Positions 35,779-44,882 of a stretch of 64,000 bases of DNA are shown piece by piece; position 1 is the first letter of the stretch, and the number at the start of each line of letters is the position of its first letter. The notes below the pieces were generated by a model. The model had not been told where the DNA came from, did no database searches, and saw only the letters and a list, made by a program, of their open reading frames with translations. This DNA comes from Streptomyces antioxidans (lineage in GTDB: Bacteria; Actinomycetota; Actinomycetes; Streptomycetales; Streptomycetaceae). The stretch spans positions 1-64,000 of the forward strand of contig NZ_LAKD02000076.1 of assembly GCF_000968685.2 (NCBI RefSeq). Direction: 5' to 3'. Position numbers and translations under genes: made by a program.

Positions 35779-35813
35779 GGTGCCCCGGCCGGAGCACATC
35801 CGGCCGGGGCACC
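35779..35813 (-). terminator. Terminator of the carboxypeptidase gene
   Basis: GGTGCCCCGGCCGG (35779-35792) pairs perfectly with CCGGCCGGGGCACC (35800-35813), with a 7-nt loop. It is 27 nt beyond the minus-strand stop at 35841. Confidence 0.75.
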
Positions 35814-35840
35814 GCGCTGTCGCCTCACGGGGCTTGTGGA

Positions 35841-36776
35841 TCAGTCCCGCTGAGCGTCCTTGGGAAGCTGGCGCCACTTCACCTCGGTGGTGGTGTCGTA
35901 CGTCCAGTCGAGCATCTTCTTCGCGTCCGGGTAGCGGTCCGCGTCGTTGAGGATGACCCCCACGACCGTCTTGTCGCCGCGCTTGGCGGAGAACACCAGG
36001 CACGGACCGGCAGGGGTGGTGGTTCCGGTCTTGACACCGATCGCACCCTGGTACGAACCCAGCAACTGGTTGGTGTTGTCCCAGGAGTAGTACCGGGTGT
36101 GGCCGTTGGCCGCCGGCGCCTCCTGCTCGGTGGACACCGACTTGACAACCGTGTCGAACGTCGCGTTCTCCATGGCGTGCCCGGTCAGCTGCGCCAGGTC
36201 ATGGGGCGTCGAGTAGTTGTCGGCGTCGGCCGAGACACCGTCGAAGGAGTCGTACTTGGTGTTGGTGAGCCCCAAGTCCTTGGCCTTCGTGTTCATCTTG
36301 GAGATGAACGACTTGGTCCGCTCGGCGGTGGTGTCGCCGGTGCCGAACGTGTCGGCCAGCGCCATCGCCGCGTCGCAGCCCGACGGCAGCATCAAACCGT
36401 ACAGCAGCTGGTTGACGGTGAGTTTGTCACCGGTCTGCAGATCGGCCGTGCTGGCACCGGACTTGGTCACATAGTCGCGGTACTCCTGCTTGATGGTGAC
36501 CTGCTTGTCGAGGTCCAGACCCCGGGTCTCGAGCACCACGAGGGCAGTCATGATCTTTGTGGTGCTCGCCATCGGACGCTTGGTGTCGGCGGCCTTGGCC
36601 ATCAGCTCCTTGTCGGAACCGGTGTCGAGCAGGTACGCGCCCTTGGCGCTGACCTCCGGTGGCGGTTCGGCCGAAGCCTGGGCCATCGCCACCGGGACCG
36701 CGATCGCCACGGCCACCGTGGACGCGACCGCCGCGACTTTCCAGCGGCGGGTCACGGTTCCACGACGTTTATGCAT
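35841..36776 (-). CDS. D-alanyl-D-alanine carboxypeptidase
   Basis: A 311-residue secreted low-molecular-weight penicillin-binding protein of the S11 family that trims the terminal D-Ala of peptidoglycan stems. An N-terminal signal sequence (KVAAVASTVAVAIAVPVAMA, about 13-32) is followed by the catalytic domain: SxxK in ASTTKIMTAL (about 70), the SGC variant of SxN in LPSGCDAAMALAD, and KTG in IGVKTGTTTPAG. SGC, as in Streptomyces K15, replaces SxN. There is no C-terminal anchor helix. Start ATG 36776 with GGAGGG close upstream. Confidence 0.9.
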   Translation of the reverse strand: MHKRRGTVTRRWKVAAVASTVAVAIAVPVAMAQASAEPPPEVSAKGAYLLDTGSDKELMAKAADTKRPMASTTKIMTALVVLETRGLDLDKQVTIKQEYRDYVTKSGASTADLQTGDKLTVNQLLYGLMLPSGCDAAMALADTFGTGDTTAERTKSFISKMNTKAKDLGLTNTKYDSFDGVSADADNYSTPHDLAQLTGHAMENATFDTVVKSVSTEQEAPAANGHTRYYSWDNTNQLLGSYQGAIGVKTGTTTPAGPCLVFSAKRGDKTVVGVILNDADRYPDAKKMLDWTYDTTTEVKWRQLPKDAQRD

Positions 36777-36993
36777 TCGCCCTCCGTTTCGCTTGTTGAG
36801 GTGTGTTTCGGGCGAGCGCATCCTCTCACCAGGCGAGAATTGGCCATGCCTCGGGGGGCGGAGAGGCGGTGTCGTGGGGGAGGCAACTAGTGCCCGGACC
36901 GGCGCTGTTGGCCCGATGGCGGACCCGGGGCGGTCCGGTGGCGGACCCGGTGCGATCCGGTGCGGTCCGAGGAGGAACACCCACCCGGTCCAC

Positions 36994-37383
36994 TCAGCGG
37001 GGGTGGGCGGTCGCGCAGCGTACGCAGGTGGTCGCCGTGGGGCGTGCCTCCAGCCGTTCCGCCGGGATCGGCTCGCCGCACACATCGCACCGTCCGTAGT
37101 CGCCGCGCTCCAGCCGCTCCACCGCCTCGTCCAGGGTGATCAGCTGATCGCGGGCCTGGGCCAGCAGGGCGGCGACATGGGCCCGCTCGAAGGCGGTGCT
37201 CGAGCCCTCCGGGTCGTGTTCGTCGTCCACTGCCACCAAGGCGTTCGACGCGACGATCGTGTCGAATTCACGGCCCAGGGCGTCGATCCGCGTGCTGGTC
37301 TCGGCACGCTCGGCCGCCAGCCGTTCACGGATGGCCTCGCGCTCGGCCGGAGGGAACGCGGCATCGCCGGATGAATCGCTCAT
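36994..37383 (-). CDS. DksA/TraR-type zinc-finger protein
   Basis: A 129-residue DksA/TraR-like protein. A helical coiled-coil region (about 15-75) is followed by a C4 zinc finger, CDVCGEPIP and TTCVRC (about 102-125). The acidic coiled-coil tip of true DksA (DxxDxA) is not evident, so a ppGpp/RNA-polymerase secondary-channel role is possible but unproven. ATG 37383 is used; ATG 37392 is equally possible and neither has a strong ribosome binding site. The 217-bp gap downstream (36777-36993) contains a 12-bp repeat, TGGCGGACCCGG, at 36917 and 36939. Confidence 0.82.
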   Translation of the reverse strand: MSDSSGDAAFPPAEREAIRERLAAERAETSTRIDALGREFDTIVASNALVAVDDEHDPEGSSTAFERAHVAALLAQARDQLITLDEAVERLERGDYGRCDVCGEPIPAERLEARPTATTCVRCATAHPR

Positions 37384-37512
37384 GCCCGGCATAACCCCGG
37401 CGCGGCCGGTCCGCATTCCGATTGCCGCCCCCGGCGGCCCCGCGCCCCCGGCGGACACCCCGGAATGCGAGGTGATCGTGAAATGTTAAACTAACTATGG
37501 CACTCGGTGCCC

Positions 37513-37548
37513 GGCGCCGGCCAGATTCCCCCCGTGCTGGCCGGCGCC
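37513..37548 (-). terminator. Terminator of the OYE-family gene
   Basis: A perfect 12-bp stem, GGCGCCGGCCAG (37513-37524) with CTGGCCGGCGCC (37537-37548). It lies 32 nt past the minus-strand stop and is followed on that strand by an AT-rich stretch. Confidence 0.7.
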
Positions 37549-37579
37549 GTCCCCATCGGTGCGGGGCCGATACGCGGAC

Positions 37580-38698
<1,119 letters not shown>

Positions 38699-38764
38699 CG
38701 TGTCGCTCTCCAGACGTGTCGTTCCGCGAAGGCTTCCCCCGGAGCCTCGAAAGTGTGAATCTGA

Positions 38765-38799
38765 AACATACAGTTTTCGCGACGTAAACTGCAACTGTA
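38765..38799. promoter_or_regulatory. Overlapping palindromes and OYE promoter
   Basis: CAGTTT-N9-AAACTG (38771-38791) and TACAGTT-N17-AACTGTA (38769-38799) overlap in the OYE/Rrf2 gap. On the minus strand TTGCAG (38789-38794) and TATGTT (38765-38770), 18 bp apart, form a plausible OYE promoter lying inside them. A bound Rrf2 dimer would block it. Confidence 0.6.
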
Positions 38800-38895
38800 G
38801 CGATTGCTTTTTTGGGGTCGTGGTGCTTTGGGGGCGGGGCCGGAACGGCACCGTCGAGTAGGCTGTGCCCCGATCCGGTGGCGGAGGTGGAGAAG

Positions 38896-39345
38896 GTGTT
38901 GGACATCCGGTTCTCCCGTGCGCTCCAGGTGATGCTCTTCCTCGCCGTGGCCGCAGAGAACGGGTCCGGGCCGCTGAGCTCCGCCGAATTGGCCCAGCGG
39001 CTGAACGCCAACCCGAGCCTGGTCCGCAAGCTCCTCGTCCCGCTGACGGACGAGGGGCTGGTCGTCTGCGTCAAGGGCCGTACCGGTGGGGCGACGCTGG
39101 GGCGGCCGGCCGACCGGATCACCCTGGCCGAGATCTACCGCCGTGCCGTGGGCGACAAGCCCCTGTTCGCCCCGTCGCCGGGGGTGGATCCCGTGTGCTC
39201 GGTGACCGCGCACGGCGGTGAGTACTTCGCCGCGCTCACCGCCGAGGCCGAGGAAGCGGTCCTCGCGTCGCTGGGCGACCGCACGCTCGCGGACAGCCTG
39301 GGCGAGCTGCGCCGCCTGTGCACCGACCACGCCCGGCAGGGCTGA
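38896..39345 (+). CDS. Rrf2 family transcriptional regulator
   Basis: A 149-residue Rrf2 protein. The winged helix occupies residues 1-70 (SRALQVMLFLAVAAENG; LAQRLNANPSLVRKLLVPLT), with a wing (VKGRTGGATLGRPADRITL) and a dimerisation helix. Three cysteines (in LVVCVKG, DPVCSVT and RRLCTDH) are not in the Fe-S ligand spacing of IscR/NsrR, so thiol-based or ligand sensing is more likely. Start GTG 38896 with GGAGG at 38883-38887. It is divergent from the OYE-family gene. Confidence 0.85.
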   Translation: MLDIRFSRALQVMLFLAVAAENGSGPLSSAELAQRLNANPSLVRKLLVPLTDEGLVVCVKGRTGGATLGRPADRITLAEIYRRAVGDKPLFAPSPGVDPVCSVTAHGGEYFAALTAEAEEAVLASLGDRTLADSLGELRRLCTDHARQG

Positions 39346-39407
39346 TCCGGGCCGGGCGCACCTCGTCGGTCACGAGCCACGGCCCGACCGCCCGACCGAG
39401 CACCGGG

Positions 39408-39977
39408 CTACCGCAGCCCCGGATCCGGTGGCGGGGCCACGTCCTTCGGATCCGGATACGCGGGAGCTCCCCGGCAGTCCAGCCGCGACGTTATCCCCTT
39501 CGCCGAGGCGATGAGCAGTTTGGCGTGCGAGTGGTCGCTGACGGTGAAGTGGTCGCGCATGGCGAACTCCAGGGAACGGGCCCCGCCCGGCTCCGTCCCG
39601 CCGCCACCGCCGATGTCACACGCGACGAGGAGCCTCCCCGCGTCCTCCGGACCGACCGTGGCCGTGTGGCGCACCGACCGGCCGGACGGGAGCGACTGGG
39701 GAGTCCACGCCACGGTGATGGCGAGCAACTCCTCGCCGTCGGCCCCGTCCTGCACCGTGCAGAGGTCCTGGGGCGTACCCCTCCTGGCCGACTCCACGCG
39801 CAGCGCCGTGGCGACCCGGTCGTTGCCCGGGGTCCTGACCGGATAGACCTCGCTGGGTCCGTTCGGCTCCGGAGACTTCGACGCGTGGTCGCCGGCGCCA
39901 CAGCCCGTGGCGGCGAGGACGGACGTACACATGAGGACTGCCAGCCGCCCCAGAGGCAGACGCACATCGCGCAGCAC
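39408..39977 (-). CDS. Putative lipoprotein
   Basis: A 189-residue secreted lipoprotein. It has a basic N-terminus, a hydrophobic core and the lipobox LAATGC with Cys about residue 26. The mature part has two cysteines (DLCTVQDG and LLVACDIGG), possibly disulfide-bonded, and a third near the C-terminus. There are no recognisable domains and a Pro-rich end. It starts at GTG 39977 with GGGAGAG just upstream. Function unknown. Confidence 0.7.
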   Translation of the reverse strand: MLRDVRLPLGRLAVLMCTSVLAATGCGAGDHASKSPEPNGPSEVYPVRTPGNDRVATALRVESARRGTPQDLCTVQDGADGEELLAITVAWTPQSLPSGRSVRHTATVGPEDAGRLLVACDIGGGGGTEPGGARSLEFAMRDHFTVSDHSHAKLLIASAKGITSRLDCRGAPAYPDPKDVAPPPDPGLR

Positions 39978-40024
39978 GATCTCTCCCGCCGGCTCCTTCG
40001 GCCACCGCTCCCGGAGGCGGCACC

Positions 40025-40948
40025 CTACTGGGCCGGAAGGTCATCGCCCCCGTCAGGCTCGGACAGGGCCGCCCGGCGCAGATGCCCGGCCAGCGCCGCG
40101 GCGGCGGTGGACGCGGCCCCGGCCTTCGCGCCCCAGGCCAGCAGATGGTGGCGGCGTGCCCAGGGATCGCGGAGATCGCACACGTCGAGCGGATGGTGCG
40201 GGGCGATGGCACGGCGCGGTACGACGGCGAGCCCGACACCGGCCGCCGCCAGGGAGACCAGGGTGCTGAGGTGGGCGACGGTGGTGCGGTAGCGCACCGC
40301 CGGAGCGTGCGGTCCCACGTTCTTCTCGATCACGCGTCGCAGTGAGGAACCCGCGTCGAGCCCCACGAGCGGATGCTCGGCCACCTCGCTGTAGGTCACC
40401 TCGGTACGTCCCGCGAGGATCCCGCCGCACTGGCCGATCACCACCAGCGAGTCGTCTCCCAGGGGCTCCATGGTGAGACCGCAGTCGCGGGCCTCGCGGT
40501 CGAGGACGACGCCCAGGTCGGCCTCGCCGTCGGCGAGCATCCGCACGGTCCGTGGGGTGCGGCTCTCGGACACCTCGACATCGACGTCCGGATGTGCGCG
40601 GAGGAACGAGACCAGCGCCCGTGGCACCAGGCGGTGCATCGCGGAGCCACCGCCCAGCAGGGTCAGCGGGGCGGTCGGCGGCCGGGCGTAGCTCGCCACG
40701 GCGCTCTCCAGGCGCGCCGTCCGGTCGAGCACGTCACGGGCGTGGCGGGCCAGCGCCGTACCCGCGGGGGTGGGACGCACCCCCCGCCGTCCGCGGATCA
40801 GCAGGTCCACACCCGCGTGGTGTTCGAGCGAGCGCACTCGCGCACTGGCCGACGGGAGGCTCAGATGCATCCGGGCGGCGCCCGCCGTGATCGAGCCCTC
40901 CGCCACGATGTGAAGGAAGAGCCGCAGGTCGTCCAGGTCATACCGCAC
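40025..40948 (-). CDS. LysR family transcriptional regulator
   Basis: A 307-residue LTTR: HTH at 2-60 (DDLRLFLHIVAEGSITAGAA; LPSASARVRSLEHHAGVDLL) and effector domain from about 90. The GTG at 40948 gives the usual family N-terminus; an in-frame ATG at 40993 would extend it into the divergent promoter. It is divergent from a TauE/SafE exporter starting 85 bp away, the natural target. Confidence 0.87.
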   Translation of the reverse strand: MRYDLDDLRLFLHIVAEGSITAGAARMHLSLPSASARVRSLEHHAGVDLLIRGRRGVRPTPAGTALARHARDVLDRTARLESAVASYARPPTAPLTLLGGGSAMHRLVPRALVSFLRAHPDVDVEVSESRTPRTVRMLADGEADLGVVLDREARDCGLTMEPLGDDSLVVIGQCGGILAGRTEVTYSEVAEHPLVGLDAGSSLRRVIEKNVGPHAPAVRYRTTVAHLSTLVSLAAAGVGLAVVPRRAIAPHHPLDVCDLRDPWARRHHLLAWGAKAGAASTAAAALAGHLRRAALSEPDGGDDLPAQ

Positions 40949-40960
40949 CCTGACGAGCCT

Positions 40961-40973
40961 AAGGCAGAGCCTT
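40961..40973. promoter_or_regulatory. LysR-type inverted repeat
   Basis: AAGGC-AGA-GCCTT (40961-40973) is a perfect palindrome 13 bp upstream of the LysR start, in the gap shared with the exporter gene. Confidence 0.5.
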
Positions 40974-41032
40974 GGGCCGGCTACGCGGATCACGCATTGT
41001 GGTCACACCTGCCGTGGGGCGATGCTCGGCGG

Positions 41033-41794
41033 ATGTCCGAGACAGTGCTTGTTCTGCTGGCGGGTGTGGCCGCCGGGGCGTTGAACGCCGTCGGGGGCGG
41101 GGGCACCTTTGTGGCGCTCCCCGCCCTGGTGGCGGCCGGTCTGCCCGCCGTGACGGCGAACGCGTCCTCCACCGTGGCCCTCGTCCCCGGGAGCGTGGCG
41201 AGCGCGTGGGTGTACCGGCGCGATCTCGCCCCGGTCGGGGACACCTCCACCCGGGCCCTGACGGCGGTCAGTGTGATCGGTGGCGGGCTCGGTGCCGGTC
41301 TGCTGCTGGTGCTGCCCGCGGTGTCGTTCGACGCCGCGGTGCCCTGGCTGCTCGCCTTCGCCACCGTGGTCCTCGCCTTCGGACGCCGGGTCTCCCGCGC
41401 GGTGCGCGAGGCGAGGGGCCGTGCGGTGGGCATGAGCCCCCGGGCCGTCCTGCTCGGCCAGTTCCTCCTCGCCGTGTACGGCGGATACTTCGGCGGTGCC
41501 GTGGGCATCATGATGCTCGCCGTGTGGAGCGTCGGCCTCGGTCTCGACACCGCGACGGGCAACCCGATGCGGGTCGCCCAGATCACGGCCATCTACCTCA
41601 GCGCGACCGCGCTGTTCCTCATCGCCTCGGACGCGCTGGGCGCACCGCGGCTGCTCGGCGCCATGCTGGTCGGGGCGGTGGCCGGCGGGGTGGCCGGGGC
41701 GCGGATCGCCCGCCGGCTGCCCGCGTGGCTGCTGCGGGCCGTCATTCTGACCACCGCCGTGACCATGACGGTCCTGTACTTCCTCCGCGGCTGA
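41033..41794 (+). CDS. TauE/SafE family anion exporter
   Basis: A 253-residue membrane protein with about 8 helices in two repeats. The first repeat begins LAGVAAGALNAVGGGGTFVA (G-G-G-x-F family motif) and the second LLAVYGGYFGGAVGIMMLAV. Family members export sulfite, sulfoacetate or other sulfonates, or transport unknown anions. Start ATG 41033 without a strong ribosome binding site. Regulated by the divergent LysR protein by inference. Its stop is 17 bp from the convergent beta-lactamase stop. Confidence 0.87.
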   Translation: MSETVLVLLAGVAAGALNAVGGGGTFVALPALVAAGLPAVTANASSTVALVPGSVASAWVYRRDLAPVGDTSTRALTAVSVIGGGLGAGLLLVLPAVSFDAAVPWLLAFATVVLAFGRRVSRAVREARGRAVGMSPRAVLLGQFLLAVYGGYFGGAVGIMMLAVWSVGLGLDTATGNPMRVAQITAIYLSATALFLIASDALGAPRLLGAMLVGAVAGGVAGARIARRLPAWLLRAVILTTAVTMTVLYFLRG

Positions 41795-41811
41795 AGACGT
41801 GGCCGACCGTG

Positions 41812-42762
41812 CTACGCCATCGAGTCGGCCACCACGGACGCCGCGTCCGCGATCAGCTTGTTGTCGAACGGAGTGTCCTTCTCACCGCGGTACGACATGA
41901 TCGCCATGACGAGGGGAGCGGCGTGGGGCCGCCACACCACGGCGATGTCGTTGCGGGCGCCGTAGTAGCTGCCGTTTCCGGTCTTGTCACCGACCTGCCA
42001 GTCCTTGGGCAGTCCGGCCCTGATGAGCTCGTCCCCGGTGGTGTTGGTCCGCAGCCACTTCGTGAGCTGGGCCCGCTCTCCCTTGCCGAGGACATCGCCG
42101 AGGACGAACGCGCGCAGGTCCTCGGCCATCGCCCGCGGGGTGCTGGTGTCATGGGTCTCACCCGGCACCCATCGGCTCAACTCCGGCTCGGGGCGCTCCA
42201 TCGTGATGACGTCGTCGCCCAGCTTCTCGAGGGTGGCGTCGAGCCCCTTGGGCCCGCCGAGCTGGTCGAGGAGCAGGTTCGCCGCGGTGTTGTCGCTGTA
42301 GCGGACGGCCGCGTCACACAGCGCGCCCAGGCTCATCCCGGTGTCCACGTGCTTCTCGGTCACGGGGGAGTAGTCGACCAGATCGTCCTTGGCGTACCGG
42401 ATCACCCGGTCCAGGCCGCTGAGTTTGTACTTGCGCAGGATGGCCCCGGCGGCCAGCGCCTTGAACGTGGAGGCGTAGGCGAACCGTTCGCCATCGCGGT
42501 ACGCCACCTCGTGTCCGGAGCCGGTGTCGATCGCGTAGACCCCCAGATGTGCGTCGTAGGAGCGCTCCAGCTTCGTGAACGCGGCGGTGGCCGCCTTCGC
42601 GTCCGTACTCGCGGTACTGGTCCGCTCGGCGGCGGTGGAGGGGGAACCCGACGGTCCCGGCGCGGCCGAGGAATCCCCTTCGCCACAGGCCGTCAGCGGG
42701 ACGAGCAGCGCGAGCGCGGCGAGCGCGCTGACAGCGGTGTGCCGGGCACGGGTGAATCGCAT
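41812..42762 (-). CDS. blaL: Class A beta-lactamase (BlaL-like)
   Basis: A 316-residue class A beta-lactamase that hydrolyses the beta-lactam ring. Its N-terminus has a lipobox (PLTAC, Cys about 26), so it may be membrane-anchored as a lipoprotein. A Ser/Ala-rich linker precedes the catalytic domain: S70-x-x-K in ASTFKALAAG, S130-D-N in YSDNTAANLLL, a Glu166 region (RPEPELSRW, where the usual E-x-x-L-N has Ser) and K234-T-G in VGDKTGNGSYYG. Start ATG 42762 with GGAGG upstream. It is divergent from the LysR gene blaA, the same arrangement as S. cacaoi blaL. Confidence 0.9.
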   Translation of the reverse strand: MRFTRARHTAVSALAALALLVPLTACGEGDSSAAPGPSGSPSTAAERTSTASTDAKAATAAFTKLERSYDAHLGVYAIDTGSGHEVAYRDGERFAYASTFKALAAGAILRKYKLSGLDRVIRYAKDDLVDYSPVTEKHVDTGMSLGALCDAAVRYSDNTAANLLLDQLGGPKGLDATLEKLGDDVITMERPEPELSRWVPGETHDTSTPRAMAEDLRAFVLGDVLGKGERAQLTKWLRTNTTGDELIRAGLPKDWQVGDKTGNGSYYGARNDIAVVWRPHAAPLVMAIMSYRGEKDTPFDNKLIADAASVVADSMA

Positions 42763-42907
42763 GGTCCGAACCTCCGGTTGGGTCCCCGTCACGCCGGGCG
42801 CGCACGGGATGGGATGACCGGGCCCCCTTCCGGGGCGTGGCCATTGGCGTTGGCATCACCCTCGCCGCCCGGCGGCTATGCGGTCCAATACGCTCATGCG
42901 CCTCTCC

Positions 42908-42922
42908 ATGCCGATCTGGCAT
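42908..42922. promoter_or_regulatory. BlaA-type operator (T-N11-A)
   Basis: ATGCC-N5-GGCAT (42908-42922) is a perfect inverted repeat of the LysR T-N11-A form, 11 bp before blaA in the 171-bp gap to the beta-lactamase gene. It suits BlaA autoregulation. A second, weaker site nearer the beta-lactamase was not found. Confidence 0.6.
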
Positions 42923-42933
42923 AGAGTGCGGGC

Positions 42934-43917
42934 GTGGATCTGGTGGGAGTGTGCCGGGCGTTCGTCAGCGTGAGCGAGCGGGGAAGTTTCACCGTCGGGG
43001 CGGCCGCCGCCCGGATGTCCCAGTCGGTGGCCAGCCGTCGGGTGGCCGCGCTGGAGGAGCGCTTCGGGGAGCAGCTCTTCGAGCGCACCTCGCGGCGGGC
43101 CGTGCTCACCCCGTTCGGCCGGGAGATGCTGCCGGTGGCCAGACAGCTGGTACAGGCGGCCGATGTGCTGCTGCACGAGGCGGAGGCGGCCAAGCGCAAG
43201 CCGTGGCGGCTCGCGGTGCCCGGTATCTGCTCCACGGCCGGTCTCGCCCACCTCGTCGCCGAGGCCCGGGGGCACGGCGTCACCCTCGACCTCCGGGTGG
43301 CGGCGCCCGCGCGGCGCCTGGAGCTCATCCACGCACAGCAGGTGCGGGCCGCCCTGCTCGCGGTGCCCGCGGACGAGGCCACCTGGTCGGTGGAGCTCGG
43401 GCTCGCCGGAGCGCGGGATCCCGGTGTGCGGCGGGTCTATCTCGAGACGCTGCGGGTCGGCCGGGCCGCACCGGGCCCGGCCCGCCGCATATGGATCCAG
43501 CCGGAGGACGATGTGCCGCACATCCGCGACCCGCTCACCCGGCTGCGCGACGCGGTCGGGCTGCGGCCCGCGCAGCTCGTGGCCGCCACCGATCTGACGG
43601 CCGCCGCCGCCGAAGTCCTCTGCACCCCAGACCTGTTGCTCTGCTCTCCCGCGCAGGCGAGGGAACTCGCCCTGACGTGGCGGCCCATCGGCGAGATCGC
43701 GCTCAGCCGGGGGTTCGCCCTCGCCGCCGCCGCGGACGGCAATCCCCAGCACCTCGAGGGACGCCTGGGCGGCGCCATCGCCCGCTGCCTCGGCGCGGAC
43801 ACCGGGACATCGCGCACACCGGCGGGCGCCGTGGAAGCGGGCGCCGTGGAAGCGGGCGCCGTGGAAGCGGGCGGCGCCGAACCAGGCGCGGGCGCCGCGG
43901 AAGGAGCCGGGGCATGA
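42934..43917 (+). CDS. blaA: LysR-type beta-lactamase regulator (BlaA-like)
   Basis: A 327-residue LTTR. HTH residues 5-60 (VCRAFVSVSERGSFTVGAAA; SQSVASRRVAALEERFGEQL). The effector region (about 90-290) is more divergent than in ordinary LTTRs. The C-terminus ends in Gly-Ala-Val-Glu-Ala repeats encoded by a 15-bp tandem repeat, probably not functional. Gene order (divergent class A enzyme, LysR, then a penicillin-recognising-like protein) matches S. cacaoi blaL/blaA/blaB, where BlaA activates beta-lactamase expression. The stop overlaps blaB (ATGA). Confidence 0.82.
   Translation: MDLVGVCRAFVSVSERGSFTVGAAAARMSQSVASRRVAALEERFGEQLFERTSRRAVLTPFGREMLPVARQLVQAADVLLHEAEAAKRKPWRLAVPGICSTAGLAHLVAEARGHGVTLDLRVAAPARRLELIHAQQVRAALLAVPADEATWSVELGLAGARDPGVRRVYLETLRVGRAAPGPARRIWIQPEDDVPHIRDPLTRLRDAVGLRPAQLVAATDLTAAAAEVLCTPDLLLCSPAQARELALTWRPIGEIALSRGFALAAAADGNPQHLEGRLGGAIARCLGADTGTSRTPAGAVEAGAVEAGAVEAGGAEPGAGAAEGAGA
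43825..43869. repeat. 15-bp tandem repeat (3 copies)
   Basis: GGCGCCGTGGAAGCG at 43825-43839, 43840-43854 and 43855-43869, inside the 3' end of the LysR gene. It adds five residues per copy without breaking the frame. Confidence 0.85.
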
Positions 43918-44816
43918 GCACCGAGGCGCTGCTGAGCGATCTGCGCGGGCAGTTGCGCGACGGCGGCCTGCACGGCTGTCTGCTCGTACGGGACCTCCAC
44001 ACGGGCGACGAGGTGGGCATCGACCCGGACACCCAGCTGCCCTCCGCCTCCCTGGTCAAGGTCCCGCTCGCACTCGCGACGCTGGAGCGCGTCCGGCGTG
44101 GCGAGCTCGACGGGGCGACGATGCTCGATGTGCCGCCCGGGCGGATCACCACGCCAGGACCCACCGGGCTGAGCCGGTTCCGCCACCCGGTCCGGATCGC
44201 GGTCGACGATCTGCTCTATCTGAGCACCTGTGTGAGCGATGGAACGGCGGCCGACGCGCTGTTCGGCCTCACCCCGCACGCCCGGGTGGCCGAGATCCTC
44301 CATGAGCTCGGGCTGCGTGGCATCACCGTCCGGCACGGCATGCGCGAACTGAGCGAAACCCCCGTGGAGCGCTTCGACGCCGCACAGGTGCATCTCGCCC
44401 ACGCCCTCGCCATCGACGCCGGCACCAGCGGCCGTGGCCATCGGGTGCCGCAACTGGACACCACCCGCGCCAACACCGGCAGCGCACGTGCCTGGGTGGA
44501 ACTGCTCCAGGCCCTGTGGACACCGTCGAAGATCCACCCAGAAGTGGCGCTGCGCGTGCGCGACCTCATGGCCCACAACGTGCTGCGGCACCGACTCGCC
44601 CCGGACTTCAGCTCCGACGCCACCACCTGGTCCTCCAAGACCGGCACCCTGCTCAACCTCCGCCATGAGATCGGGATCGTCGAGCACTCCGACGGCCAGG
44701 TGTTCGCGGTCGCCGTGCTCACCGAGTCGCTGGTGCCCGCCAACGCCCAGCCCGGCGCCGAGGCCCTGATGGCGCAGGTGGCCCGCACTCTGCGGGACCA
44801 CCTCAGGCAGCTCTAG
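43914..44816 (+). CDS. blaB: BlaB-like serine penicillin-recognising protein
   Basis: A 300-residue protein with the beta-lactamase-fold signature: SxxK in LPSASLVKVPLAL (about 40-52), SDG in TCVSDGTAADALFG (about 107) and KTG in WSSKTGTLLNL (about 242). There is no signal peptide or clear membrane segment, so it is probably cytoplasmic or peripheral. In S. cacaoi BlaB has the same three motifs and is needed for beta-lactamase induction, without measurable hydrolysis. The SDG in place of SDN fits. ATG overlaps blaA, with AAGGAG at 43901-43906. It probably transmits the inducer signal to BlaA. Confidence 0.82.
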   Translation: MSTEALLSDLRGQLRDGGLHGCLLVRDLHTGDEVGIDPDTQLPSASLVKVPLALATLERVRRGELDGATMLDVPPGRITTPGPTGLSRFRHPVRIAVDDLLYLSTCVSDGTAADALFGLTPHARVAEILHELGLRGITVRHGMRELSETPVERFDAAQVHLAHALAIDAGTSGRGHRVPQLDTTRANTGSARAWVELLQALWTPSKIHPEVALRVRDLMAHNVLRHRLAPDFSSDATTWSSKTGTLLNLRHEIGIVEHSDGQVFAVAVLTESLVPANAQPGAEALMAQVARTLRDHLRQL

Positions 44817-44818
44817 GC

Positions 44819-44838
44819 ACCGGCCTCCGGCGGCCGGT
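44819..44838. terminator. Terminator after blaB
   Basis: ACCGGCC (44819-44825) pairs with GGCCGGT (44832-44838) with a 6-nt loop, 2 nt past the blaB stop and between convergent genes. Confidence 0.55.
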
Positions 44839-44882
44839 CACCGCGCCATGGCCGACCACGGGTCATCCACGGCCGACCACGG

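Larger units (their letters stand above)
35516..35840. other. 325-bp gap with two strong hairpins
   Basis: No gene is supportable here. It holds a perfect 14-bp hairpin (35624-35665), a 14-bp direct repeat AAACACCGGCGCGA at 35719-35732 and 35741-35754, and the terminator at 35779-35813. The esterase promoter should lie in 35516-35620, but no clear -10/-35 is seen. Confidence 0.6.

Noticed and set aside
42763..42907. Second BlaA binding site near the beta-lactamase start
   Set aside because: TGCGGTCCAATACGCT has only partial symmetry and not the T-N11-A spacing, so it was not called.
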